Source: Gordionus sp. m RMFG-2023 (taxonomy: Eukaryota > Nematomorpha > Gordioida > Chordodea > Parachordodidae). From it: 64,000 nt of DNA. Shown one piece after another: positions 48,201 to 57,816 of this stretch (positions within the stretch are counted from its first letter, which is position 1; every line of letters starts with the position of its first letter). Location: contig NC_088777.1 in the NCBI RefSeq assembly GCF_954871325.1, forward strand, positions 8,595,366-8,659,365, in the 5' to 3' direction. The position numbers and the translations under genes were made by a program. The notes under the pieces were generated by a model that saw nothing but the letters and a program-made list of their open reading frames with translations, searched no databases and had not been told where the DNA came from.

Positions 48201-51200
48201 AGAAATCGGGATTTCAATTGCGGCCAGCGGCTGGTTTACTTACGGCCAGAGATTTTCTAGCTAGTTTAGCTTTCAGAGTGTTTCAAGCCACTCAGTACAT
48301 GAGACACACTTCTGCACCATGGCATACACCCGAACCGTTATTTATTACTTCTATTAATTTTCATTTTTCTTCTTCACTTTCCTTCATAAAATTAATAACT
48401 TTTTTAATTTTTATTTAAAGTTTAATCTAATTTATAATAATTTGTGGCCCTTTTTTTTATGCGAAACAAAATATTAATTTATCATCAAAAGTGACGTAAT
48501 TCATGAAATTCTTGGTCACATACCTATGTTAGCAGATCCCGAATTTGCCCAACTATCGCAAGAAATAGGATTAGCATCTTTAGGTGCTAGTGATGAGGAA
48601 ATCGTTAAATTGGCTACTGTAATTATATTTATAAGAATATATATATATCAATCATTGGATATTCTTCGAATACAAAAATTTTCTTTAAAAAAAAATTAAG
48701 CTCTATTGGTTTTCAGTGGAATTTGGTTTGTGCAAAGAGAATGGACAAATAAAAGCTTACGGAGCTGGACTGATGTCATCTTTCGGAGAATTAGAAGTTT
48801 GTTTACTTTTTTCCTAGAACAAAATAAATTTATCTTATATAGTTGTATTCGTTGATAAGTTGTATGTTAACTTTTTGATCGGTCAAATGCGACCATTCAA
48901 ATACTGGTCAAATTAAAAATAATTATTTTCACCTTAGTTAGCAATGTTGGATATTATATTTTAATATATATAATAGATGTTAGGATTCGATTCCTTCTAT
49001 TATTGATAATTTATTTTCGTTTAGTAAGAATCGCCAACGGAAACAACGGAGCTAATATACTTTCCATGTATATTTTTTTAAAATAATTCTGGAGATTGTT
49101 GTATAATCGATATCTATTTTTTGTGACAATGTTACCTCAAACAGATCACTTTATTTCTAAAGAAGGGATTTAAGGTACTAATTTTTTTTAAATGGCACCT
49201 TCTTTCAGGATCATATAAGTTAAAATAGAAGTTCCTAGTAATGGGCTTTATCAAAAATACACTATTTTTAAGATGATATATATTTTGTATCTAGTAAATG
49301 GCAGTATTGTAAGCAGCACTCACAATTGTATAATAGCGAATAATGCAATATTTGGACTGACAATCCTAATGCTAAATATTATCCATAGGCAAAAACTACA
49401 AAACCTAGGATAGAAAGATATTAAAATGGACTAGATAAAATTTACATTTCTCTCCTATACAATATATATTTTTCTCTTCTATAAGGTGTGAATTTAAAGG
49501 AAGAAAATATTATAGCCAAATGTTTATTAAGTATAAAAGAGACAATATTATTCTCAAAAATTAGCTTTTTCAATTTAAGAAAAATTTGCTAATGCAATTG
49601 CTCATTTATTATTAAATTTGGCTTGGTCCTTTGGCTTTCAAGCGAAACGGCATTTTGCTAGTATATTTTGCTTTTTCATTATTAAATTTTTTAACATTTG
49701 CCCATTTGTTATATTATTTAGCTATTTGCTATTAAATTTGATTCCATTTTGGGCTTTTAAGCGAAATGCCATTTTTCTAATTAGCAAGTACTTTTGCTCA
49801 TTTACTATTAATTTTTCTAATTTACTATTACATTTGCTCATTCACGGGGTCTCGTTCATTGAATTGTAAAGCTGAGAATTATTATCTTTATAGAATCAGC
49901 TTCTTACGCAGGTAGTAACCCTTATTGGGATCCTCGATCCTAGAAATTCGAATTCCAACTATTTAAAAAGGTTAAGGTGTGAGAGCCGGACAACGTTGTC
50001 GTGACGATTATGGGCAGAGTTGGTAGGTATTGACGGCGAATATCTAGCGAGTTTATTAGCCTCAATATAAGAGCATTCCTATTTATATAGGAAGGGCCAG
50101 GAGGATCAATACACGAGGAGTTCCAGATTAAGAATTTCCCCTTTTGAAAGCGATTTGGTAGAACCATCAGAACGTTTACCATTGGAACTGTAAAGACCTA
50201 TGTCTCGTGATGGAATGCCAGCAGATTTTAAGGCCCTGACTTAAGTATTATTGCAATTTGAATTGAATCTGCGTCTACAACGCTTATAGTTAAAAGAGTA
50301 ATGTTTCACAGAGAATAAAATAGGGTATTACCATTTCAGAATTGAGTCTCAGACCACGGCATGACGTATCTCATTGTTTCTTAGTAGTTGATTAAGTTTT
50401 CTCAATGAGAAAGTTTCGAGAAATTCGTACCACTACCTGCAGAAATGGAGAAGAATAGAGATTGGTCCTCGTGTTGGCTCCTCGATTTAGGTATACAACG
50501 GAGTATAGGGTTATCCCAGCCCTTATGTCATGCTGATGAGGGAGGATCGACTCATGAGAGAGATTTGAAGAGATCTTACCCGCAGAAGCAAGGGGTCAGG
50601 ATGTTTGTAACTGTGTGTATGATAGGCTCGCAGCAGGTGAGAGGATATGAAGGCGCTTATGGAAAGTAGCGAGGGCGATCTTATGTCAATATTGCCGGAT
50701 TTAGTTGGTAAGGTAGCCTGTAACCAAGATAGATGCCCAAATTTAAGATTGAGTATTTCTTCTGTAAGGCATTTAATTCAAGCTAATGCGCAGTGAGGAT
50801 GACATCATATTGAAAGATTTATGAGGATTGGAGTATATATTCTCGGAATTAGAAGGTAGTTCTTCAATATTAAATGTTTATTTGTAAAATAGTTTATTTA
50901 AGAGGTCAATTGACCTCTTGCCACACCGATGTTAGATCTCTATCCTTTCACATTTTGTAAATATATATTTCAATATTTAAAAAAAATATATATTTTAGCA
51001 TTCTTTATCAAATAAGCCCAAGCTGCTTCCCTTTGAACCAGAAAAAACCGCTATTCAACCATATCAAGATGAAACATATCAAGACGTTTATTTTGTCACA
51101 GAAAGTTTTAAAGATGCTAAAGACCAATTATTGTAAGAATGAAAAATATTTGTTTACACCTATATTAGCTTTTTATTTATATACTAGAAGATAGACCTTC

Positions 51201-54200
51201 AAAAATGACGGGGAATGAGAATATTCTTCTTACTTTTATGATAGTTGTTACCTCTTATTTGAAAATAATATCCAATTATTATTCTTTTAATCCCCCCCCC
51301 CCTTCAGGCTAGGTTTAATCCATTAAAACTATGTGTAAATAGTATGGTTTGGTAAAATTAAATTTAAAGCTTTTACTTGACAATACCAATATTATTTGTT
51401 AAATATTACTGATCATTTATACCTAATATTTAATATTAAAAAAATTCCCAGGCAAAGTACAAAGCCATAATAATTTTGAAAAATTCTTCCAAGCCCAATG
51501 AATATAATAATTTTGGTAATTGAGAACTGAAATAAAATATTTAAATAATCATAATGTTAAAAATACAATCAAAATCAGATTTTCATTGGCATAGGTTTTT
51601 TTATCAGGCCGAGCCCAGGCTTGCAAAAAATTTTTTTTAGCCCAATGTCTGACTCATAGATAATAATAAAAAAATTCTCAAGCATTCTAGCTCATAATAT
51701 TTTTCAAAAATTTTCCCCAAACCCAGCCTAATATAATTTATAAAATTATTTTTCAAACCCAGCCCAACCTATAAAAATTTTATAAAAAAATTTTCCCAAG
51801 CCTGGCCAACCCATAGTAATTTTCAAAATTTTCTACCAATCCGGGAGATAGGTAAATCTCTAAAAACCATATCTATTTTTTATTCTATTTTAACCCAGCT
51901 CACCCCTACTTCAGACAAAGGCCAACCCATTAAGACTGAGAATGAATACTATTTTTGAATAAAAATATATTTAAACTAGCTTTTACTTGAGGGCCATATA
52001 AATATTCTGTGTTAAATATTACACCTATGCCTAATATCAAAAAAATTCACAGGCCAGGTCCACGCACTTGGGAAAATTTTCTCAAAAAGCCATAATAATT
52101 TTGATAGTTGAGAACTGAAATAAAATATATAAAAAGTCACAATGCATTTAAAAATACAATCAGAATATAACAGTTGCATGGGCCTGGGTTATTGATCAAA
52201 CCTGGCCATGTCTCCAAAAGAAAATTTCAGGCCTATTTCTAACCCATATTTAAAATTAAAAAATTTTCAGGAATCTAAGACTATATTAATTTTAAAAAAT
52301 GTTTCTTAAGCTACTTCCAAGTATATATTAATGTGAAAAATATTTCCCAAACCCAGGAAAACCCAGAATAATTTATTTTTTCCTTGGATCCAGAAAAATA
52401 GGTGTTATGTAGGGGTTTATACGAATTAAATCTGTCTAATATGTATATATTTTTTTTGCCATTTATATTATTGGGAAAATTTTTCAAAATTAGGATCAAA
52501 TGAAGGGGAAATATCTGATTTACCTATCATTCTACTGGTTAGCTCCTGGTATTTATATGAAAATCAAGAATACATATTAAAGTACCATGCTAAAAATATG
52601 TTCATCCTAATTTAAATTTTAAACAAACCACCACCCTTCCAAATGATTTATTACTTAGTTACAAAATATAAATTTAAGACATTGTTATTAAATTACAATA
52701 GAAAAAATAAAATGATATTCTAAGTTAACAAATAATAGGAGGTTAACTTTAATCATAGTTAAATTATATATAAGTAAAACAAAAAAGTTATACATTTAAT
52801 CAAAAATGTTATAATAAGTTATGAAAAATCTACATTCTACTATTAAATTATGAAGTTATGAGAAAATATACAAAACTATGGAATGCATGTAGAGAGGCCA
52901 ATTTCAGAAAAGATAAGAGAGATGCAAATATTTACTTATGCATAAAAATTACCTAATTAAGAGATATAAAGTTGTATAAAATTCAATGTGGAATGGATCC
53001 TTCTTAAAGGTTTTAACACAAAACTCTTATCTAGTAAGAATAAATTTTTAGATTATAAAATACAAATGAATAAAATACACATAAATTAAAATTACTAAAT
53101 ATATACTTTATTAACATATTTTATAAAAATAATGGAAAATTTTAGAACAACCCCAAATAATATAAATTTTTAAATAACACCTCATAAGATAGGAAAATTT
53201 CTGATTCATCCCTCATCAAATAAAAAGAAAATTCTGATTCCCAATATAATGGTTTATTTTAAATTATACATAAATTCAAGAATTAAAAAAGTATTTAAAT
53301 AAATCTCGTACTTGAATTGGTACTTGATGCATATAAAGTTCTAATGATCCCTAAATATTCAGGAATAGGTATAATATTAGGTGTGTAATCAATGTATTAA
53401 ATTATCTTGTGCAGGATAGTTTGAATTTTAAAGTTGCTAAAAACTTTGAATCGTATCTATTTGATTAATTTTGTCAGATTAAGAAAAATATATATTTTAC
53501 CAGATTAAGAAAAAAGAATATTTACCGGGATTCGAACCCAACAATAATATATCTATTTGTAAGCGTAGTTCTTGCCCGTGGGTCACATATTATGCAAGTC
53601 TGAAGTTTTTGGTCATAGGTGGCACAAAGGCTTGGACATCTATTAGCAAAATCTCGAGGCTTATGCAATATTTTTCTGGCTAATATATTGAGCTAGCCGT
53701 TTTAAAAAATCCGCTCAAACTAACCGCTTAACAAAACAAGTGTATTCTTTTAATATTACAACTAAAATTTTATATAATCATTAATACACATTAAAAGAAT
53801 TAAAAGGTTCACATAAAAATTATTTAAAAAAAGTATAAGTTTTAAGTAGGTTGGCTGCTTGTTAAACATATTTTTTTAATAAATGGGCGTGGGAATTTAG
53901 AAAAAACAACCATGAGTGGGTGGGCAAACGGATTAATTTTTTAGAAGGTAGGTGAGCAGGGTTAAAAACGCAATCATTGCATAACTATAGTGTAGGTACT
54001 TAATCAAAAGGGAATACATTTCAGGTCAAATCCGAGTATTCTAACCCTCTCATGAAATGCTTTTGAAATCCCTTCGGATTTCATATCCCTTTACGGCATA
54101 TAATACAATTCTTGTTATTGAAAAATGTATATATTTATATATATATATTTATACATTTTTAAATAGGAAATATACAACGAAATTGCAAAGACCTTTCGAA

Positions 54201-54344
54201 ATTGCTTATAACCCGTTCACTCAATGCATCATAAACTTGAATTCGGTGCGCAACATAAAATTATTATCCGATAGGTTGAATTACGATTCAAATAAGCTTG
54301 CCTCAGGGCTTAATAAATTACACACCAGTAACTATCTAAAATAA
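41152..54344 (+). CDS. TH: Tyrosine hydroxylase, copy A (13 exons)
   Basis: Tetrahydrobiopterin- and iron-dependent tyrosine 3-monooxygenase, the first step of dopamine synthesis, cytosolic. Exons: 41152-41247, 42022-42241, 44053-44180, 44735-45044, 46647-46738, 47501-47568, 47785-47838, 47930-48075, 48201-48336, 48492-48618, 48701-48796, 50999-51132, 54167-54344. All are GT-AG and in phase, giving 594 aa without stops. Layout: N-terminal tail 1-105, ACT domain about 106-252, catalytic core 253-535, C-terminal oligomerisation segment 536-594. Iron ligands are H421, H426 (HEILGH) and E466 (FSVEFG). D515 (QPYQD) sits where TH has its diagnostic Asp (rat D425) and phenylalanine hydroxylase has Val. 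[14 protein letters not shown] and SLGASDEEI are also TH-like. The third exon's start could instead be 44062 or 44083, all in frame. Confidence 0.92.
42242..44052 (+). other. TH copy A intron 2
   Basis: 1.8 kb, no exon or identifiable repeat. Weak, stop-ridden protein-like runs around 42900-43600 could be an eroded transposase, but no motif could be pinned down. Confidence 0.4.
44053..45044 (+). CDS. TH: TH copy A, ACT regulatory domain exons 3-4
   Basis: Exon 3 encodes [20 protein letters not shown] and ELLTASK, the first strand and helix of an ACT fold. Exon 4 (44735-45044) continues [13 protein letters not shown], matching the family VxxVHIESRxSR block, then [20 protein letters not shown] and a helix KFLKEKF. 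An Asp/Asn-rich loop of about 25 residues separates the two. In other TH enzymes this domain and tail mediate feedback by catecholamines. No counterpart exists in copy B. Confidence 0.8.
45160..46460. repeat. Direct duplication inside TH copy A intron 4
   Basis: About 390 bp beginning ATTGAGGTGTTCGA at 45160 recurs at 46074, an offset of 914 bp. Both stretches share ATATATCTATCTCAAATTC and TTTTTGTTATTGCCG landmarks. The units have diverged moderately. Confidence 0.7.
46647..54344 (+). CDS. TH: TH copy A, catalytic and C-terminal exons 5-13
   Basis: Exon 5 starts [20 protein letters not shown]; exon 6 [20 protein letters not shown]; exon 7 [18 protein letters not shown]; exon 8 includes [12 protein letters not shown]; exon 9 [20 protein letters not shown]; exon 10 [20 protein letters not shown]; exon 11 [16 protein letters not shown]; exon 12 [16 protein letters not shown]; exon 13 [15 protein letters not shown] to SNYLK and TAA. 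Exons 6-11 are separated by short introns (82-216 bases); the introns before exons 12 and 13 are 2.2 and 3.0 kb and swollen by repeats. Confidence 0.92.
49590..49870. repeat. Degenerate direct repeat
   Basis: Two diverged units of about 110-130 bp share GGCTTTCAAGCGAAAC / GGCTTTTAAGCGAAAT with flanking TTTGCTCATTTA runs. Confidence 0.5.
49890..50850 (-). mobile_element. LTR-like relic, possible solo LTR
   Basis: A GC-richer island inside an intron, unlike its surroundings and absent from the corresponding intron of copy B. Read on the minus strand it has a TATATAAATAGG box near 50090 followed by AATAAA some 40 bases later, the spacing of a retroelement promoter and poly(A) site. No internal genes are present. 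It appears old and eroded; ends and family are not determined. Confidence 0.3.
51280..52500. repeat. 0.6 kb direct duplication inside TH copy A intron 12
   Basis: The segment about 51280-51885 recurs at about 51886-52500. Shared landmarks are AGCTTTTACTTGA, GTTAAATATTAC, AATTGAGAACTGAAATAAAA and repeated CCAGGCC/CCCAGCCC words. The GC-rich words suggest that a GGCC-family element was caught in the duplication. Confidence 0.6.
53522..53592 (-). repeat. Possible tRNA-derived SINE fragment
   Basis: On the minus strand GGTTCGAATCCCGG is a good B box, preceded by GGGCAAGAACTACGCTTACA, which resembles the anticodon-arm part of the SINE at 14450. No clear A box or tRNA fold, so not a tRNA gene. Confidence 0.35.
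53620..53740. repeat. MITE family A fragment
   Basis: The core TTGGACATCTATTAGCAAAA and TCTCGAGGCTTATGCAATAT plus a worn right end (CGCTTAACAAAACAAG) match family A. Confidence 0.5.
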
Positions 54345-57328
54345 AACCCCACCACACCTCCCATAATCTCATTTTTTTTTGTCTTAAAAAATCTTAAATT
54401 TATTCAGATTTTTTTTCTATGCATCCTTTATTTATTACTAAGTAGGTAAAAAAATAATGACATTTTATAATACAGAATATTTTTTCTACAAATATGAAAC
54501 TTATCAATGTTGTTTATTTCATGTAATATTGATGCGCTTTAAATGTAAAATATTAACAGTTGTTTTGGAAATAGCAAGTACATTATATAACTGAATTAAT
54601 CGGTGATTTGATATTCTAGTCATTATGTAATCATTACATATATATTATTCAAAAAATATTATTAAACGGAAACTGCGTATTTTTTTATAAATAATTCTTA
54701 AAATATTTATAAATAGATTATATTATTATATCTATTTCTATCAACATAATTATAATAAATATTATATATAATATGTTAATTTCATTGAGGTTTAACTCGA
54801 AACCAATCTTATTCAATTAATTTATAGTTACCTTGCATTTTAACCAATAACTTAAGTTATAGTTCTTACTAAGTTTCAAAAATTATTGTTAATTATAAAC
54901 AAGTTGTTATTAGATTATTGTTATTTTTTTAAAAAAATTTAGTTTTAAGTCCAGTAATTTCGTCCTAATAGGATTCATCCGATAAAGTTTTGAGCTGAGA
55001 TTTGGGATATTACCATGGCACAACTTATAATTCTACGAATTTTTTTATATTATGCTTCTTTTTTTAAAAAAATGTACAAACAAATATTATAAGATATTTT
55101 AAAATTCGAATCTAGTCATCATTAACCCTCTTAAAGGTTAGTTGAGTAACTTCTGGAGACATTTTTGCACAAAAAAATATTATAATTTCTTGAATAAAAA
55201 TAATGATTTATTATAAAAAAGTTGTTAATTTTTTCGGATCATTTTTTATTTAATAAAATAATTTTTTTTAAAATTTATTTCATAATATTATATATTTAGT
55301 AAATAAATTATTGATGATGTTTAAAATTATTTTTTATGTTTATATAGGATATTTTTCATAATCGGTTCCAGTCGGCTAGAAAACCCGAAATATCGGAGTA
55401 TCAGCTAGGAAACCCTAAGTGTCGGGATATCGACCTTGATATCGTTATCTGCAAAAAAGGTTGTATCAGTGTATCTTATAAATTTAAACTGAATCTTTTA
55501 CTAGCCTTAGTATTTATTTTAGTATAGAAACTTGAAAAGCTCTGAATTTTTCCATAATTTCTATAGGAATTCAAAATTTTGGATGAAGCTAAGAATTTTT
55601 ATTGATTTTTTTCAGAATTTTTTGCTAGGACAATTTCGATTTTGATAAGTAAATTTTTTTTAATTTCAGAAGTTATTTTTGAAATAATCAGTAGGAGAAC
55701 GAAATCACTCACAAATTATTTTTTGTTATTTTTTTAAAAAAATTCTCTATACGTGCCTTTTAGCCTATTTTTTGATAAGCCAGGAGCTTTAGGGATGGGG
55801 GTCAGATTTGTTTAACATATATATTACCTTGGGCATCAAACAAAAGTTAATGAAAAGGTTTTTAAACTGTTTAAACAATTATAATTCTTCCTGTAGGCCA
55901 TATGGTGAGGGAAGAGGATTAAAACCCTTTGAAACCTAATATTTCGAATAAAGTCCAAAAATAAAAGCTAAAAAAGTATTCAATGACGGAATTGATAATA
56001 ATTTGAGCCTTCAAATTAAGTCTAGATGGAGAGGGTGGGGGCCTGAAAACCTTTTCTAACATTAATATATTGACAGTTGTATAAAAGTTAATGGAAAAAT
56101 TATTTTGAATGTTCTGTTAATCATCCCTTCAAGTCCTCGTTAATCTACTTTATTGAAATCGTGGGGGGGGGGGGGGGGGGGGGATAATAATTATAAAGAC
56201 GTTTTTTGAAAAATATTATTAATATTAGAAACATAATTTACATATTTAGATTTCCAAATATCTTTATATATTATATAATATATTGTGTAGATCTAAAAAA
56301 AAGACTTTTTAAAAATAGACGACAAAAGACTAAAAAATTAAAAAAATTTACCGCAAAAAAAAATATTCGATAAAATATGTTTTAATTAAATCAAACATTT
56401 TTTTTTAATACAAATTTAATTATGTAAAAAAATTTTTTTTGTTATACCGCTATTTTTTTCTCCCTTTGATGTGGAAAATTTAGATATTTCAGTTCTACTT
56501 TTAGAGCTACCTAGCTAACGCTTCAAAATTCTTTTTATGTCTGATCTATTTTTAATACTTTTGATTTGACCTTGATTAAATATTCAGAATTTATTTGTTT
56601 ACACTAAAAAGTTAATCAAGATCTTATACCATGTCCAAAAATTTAAACATATACCTTTTTTTTAAAAAAAGAAAAAACTCCATGTTATGATTTTAAAAAG
56701 GAAAAACTGTAAAAATTGACATTTATGACATTTATCTGTAAACACCAATCAATAAATGCATTTAATAAATAATTGCTTCTATATAATAATTAAATAAGGG
56801 TTAAAATTTATATTTAAAATTAATTCAAATTTAATTATTTACCTATTCCAGGAAAAATATTTTCTATTTTAGTAATCTCGCTGTAAGGACCTTTTCAAAT
56901 AAGTATTATTTGTTAAAATAAAATTTAATACATACTATATATATATACTATTCCACGATAAAATTGAAGTAAATCCTTGAATTTAATCTAACTTTTCTCT
57001 AACACGGTGGAAAGAGTGGGCGGGTGTAATTCATGCGTCAATAACAAGTCAACCAAGTAGTCATCATACATAGCAGTATCCATTTTGTAGTTGAATCCCT
57101 TTATATTTTAATCAGAAGGGCTTAATAGTTTGGGGGGAGTCTAGAGAATTCTGAACTATATATCTATTTGAACTAAGCAACACTAAAGTTAAAATACCTG
57201 GAATAAAAAAATTTATTGAAAATGCAATTTCAATTATAAATACTATATTTAATTATTACTAAATTTTTCTGTAAAATTATTCTCTTTTTTAATTACCTGT
57301 TCAGTTTTTTTTTATTCCTTTTCTCAAG
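54345..57328. other. Spacer between the two TH genes
   Basis: 3 kb of AT-rich DNA. It holds the untranslated end of copy A, the promoter of copy B and a 21-base G run at 56163-56183 followed by GATAATAATT, a pattern also seen at hAT ends in this window. No exon found. Confidence 0.5.
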
Positions 57329-57816
57329 ATGAGCATAGATCTATTAAATGAATTTAATGACGAATCGAAAAGGACATATAATGGCAAACAAAATCTAGCA
57401 TTAGAAAAGGATAGTCTTGATGTTAGTAATTTACTTTTATGTTATCTCTCTTACGTTTCTTTTTTTTTACTATTCATACAGTTATATATATTTTTAGTGA
57501 ATTTCGGATCATTTAATTATCATTAAATCAACGATAATAAATATTTGACTGATTTTGACAAATAATACCAACCCTTTTTGTTTTAAAATTATTTGACTTA
57601 TTTTCCCTCTGTTAAACAATGCTTTTTGAAATTAATATTCATATTACATAACAATATCCTACTTTAATTAGAACGGTAATTCTAGACCCATTGGGGCCCT
57701 AGTAGGTGAGGTGCTGCTCAACGAAACATTTTTCTCCAACTCTCAACTTACTTTGCCCGAGAAAGTTGCATCTGAGATAGGTCACAAAAAAATGGTTAAA
57801 AGGCTCAAAATTAATG
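57329..57816 (+). CDS. TH: TH copy B, N-terminal tail exons 1-2
   Basis: Exon 1 encodes [20 protein letters not shown] with its donor at GAT|GTTAGT, as in copy A. Exon 2 begins [20 protein letters not shown] and ends KRLKIN plus one base. It is 75 bases shorter than copy A exon 2 and lacks the Ser/Thr-Pro pair seen there. Confidence 0.75.

Larger units (their letters stand above)
48797..50998 (+). other. TH copy A intron 11
   Basis: 2.2 kb against 1.2 kb for the matching intron of copy B. Contains a degenerate direct repeat (49590-49870, word CATTT-GGCTTTCAAGCGAAA) and a GC-richer LTR-like island (49890-50850). Confidence 0.5.

Noticed and set aside
50445-50669. 74-codon plus-strand frame with balanced codons
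   Set aside because: It lies in the GC-richer LTR-like island inside a TH intron, has no recognisable domain and overlaps other open frames.
53522-53592. Possible tRNA gene (minus strand)
   Set aside because: The B box is good but no acceptor stem, D arm or anticodon stem pairs convincingly; better read as a SINE scrap.
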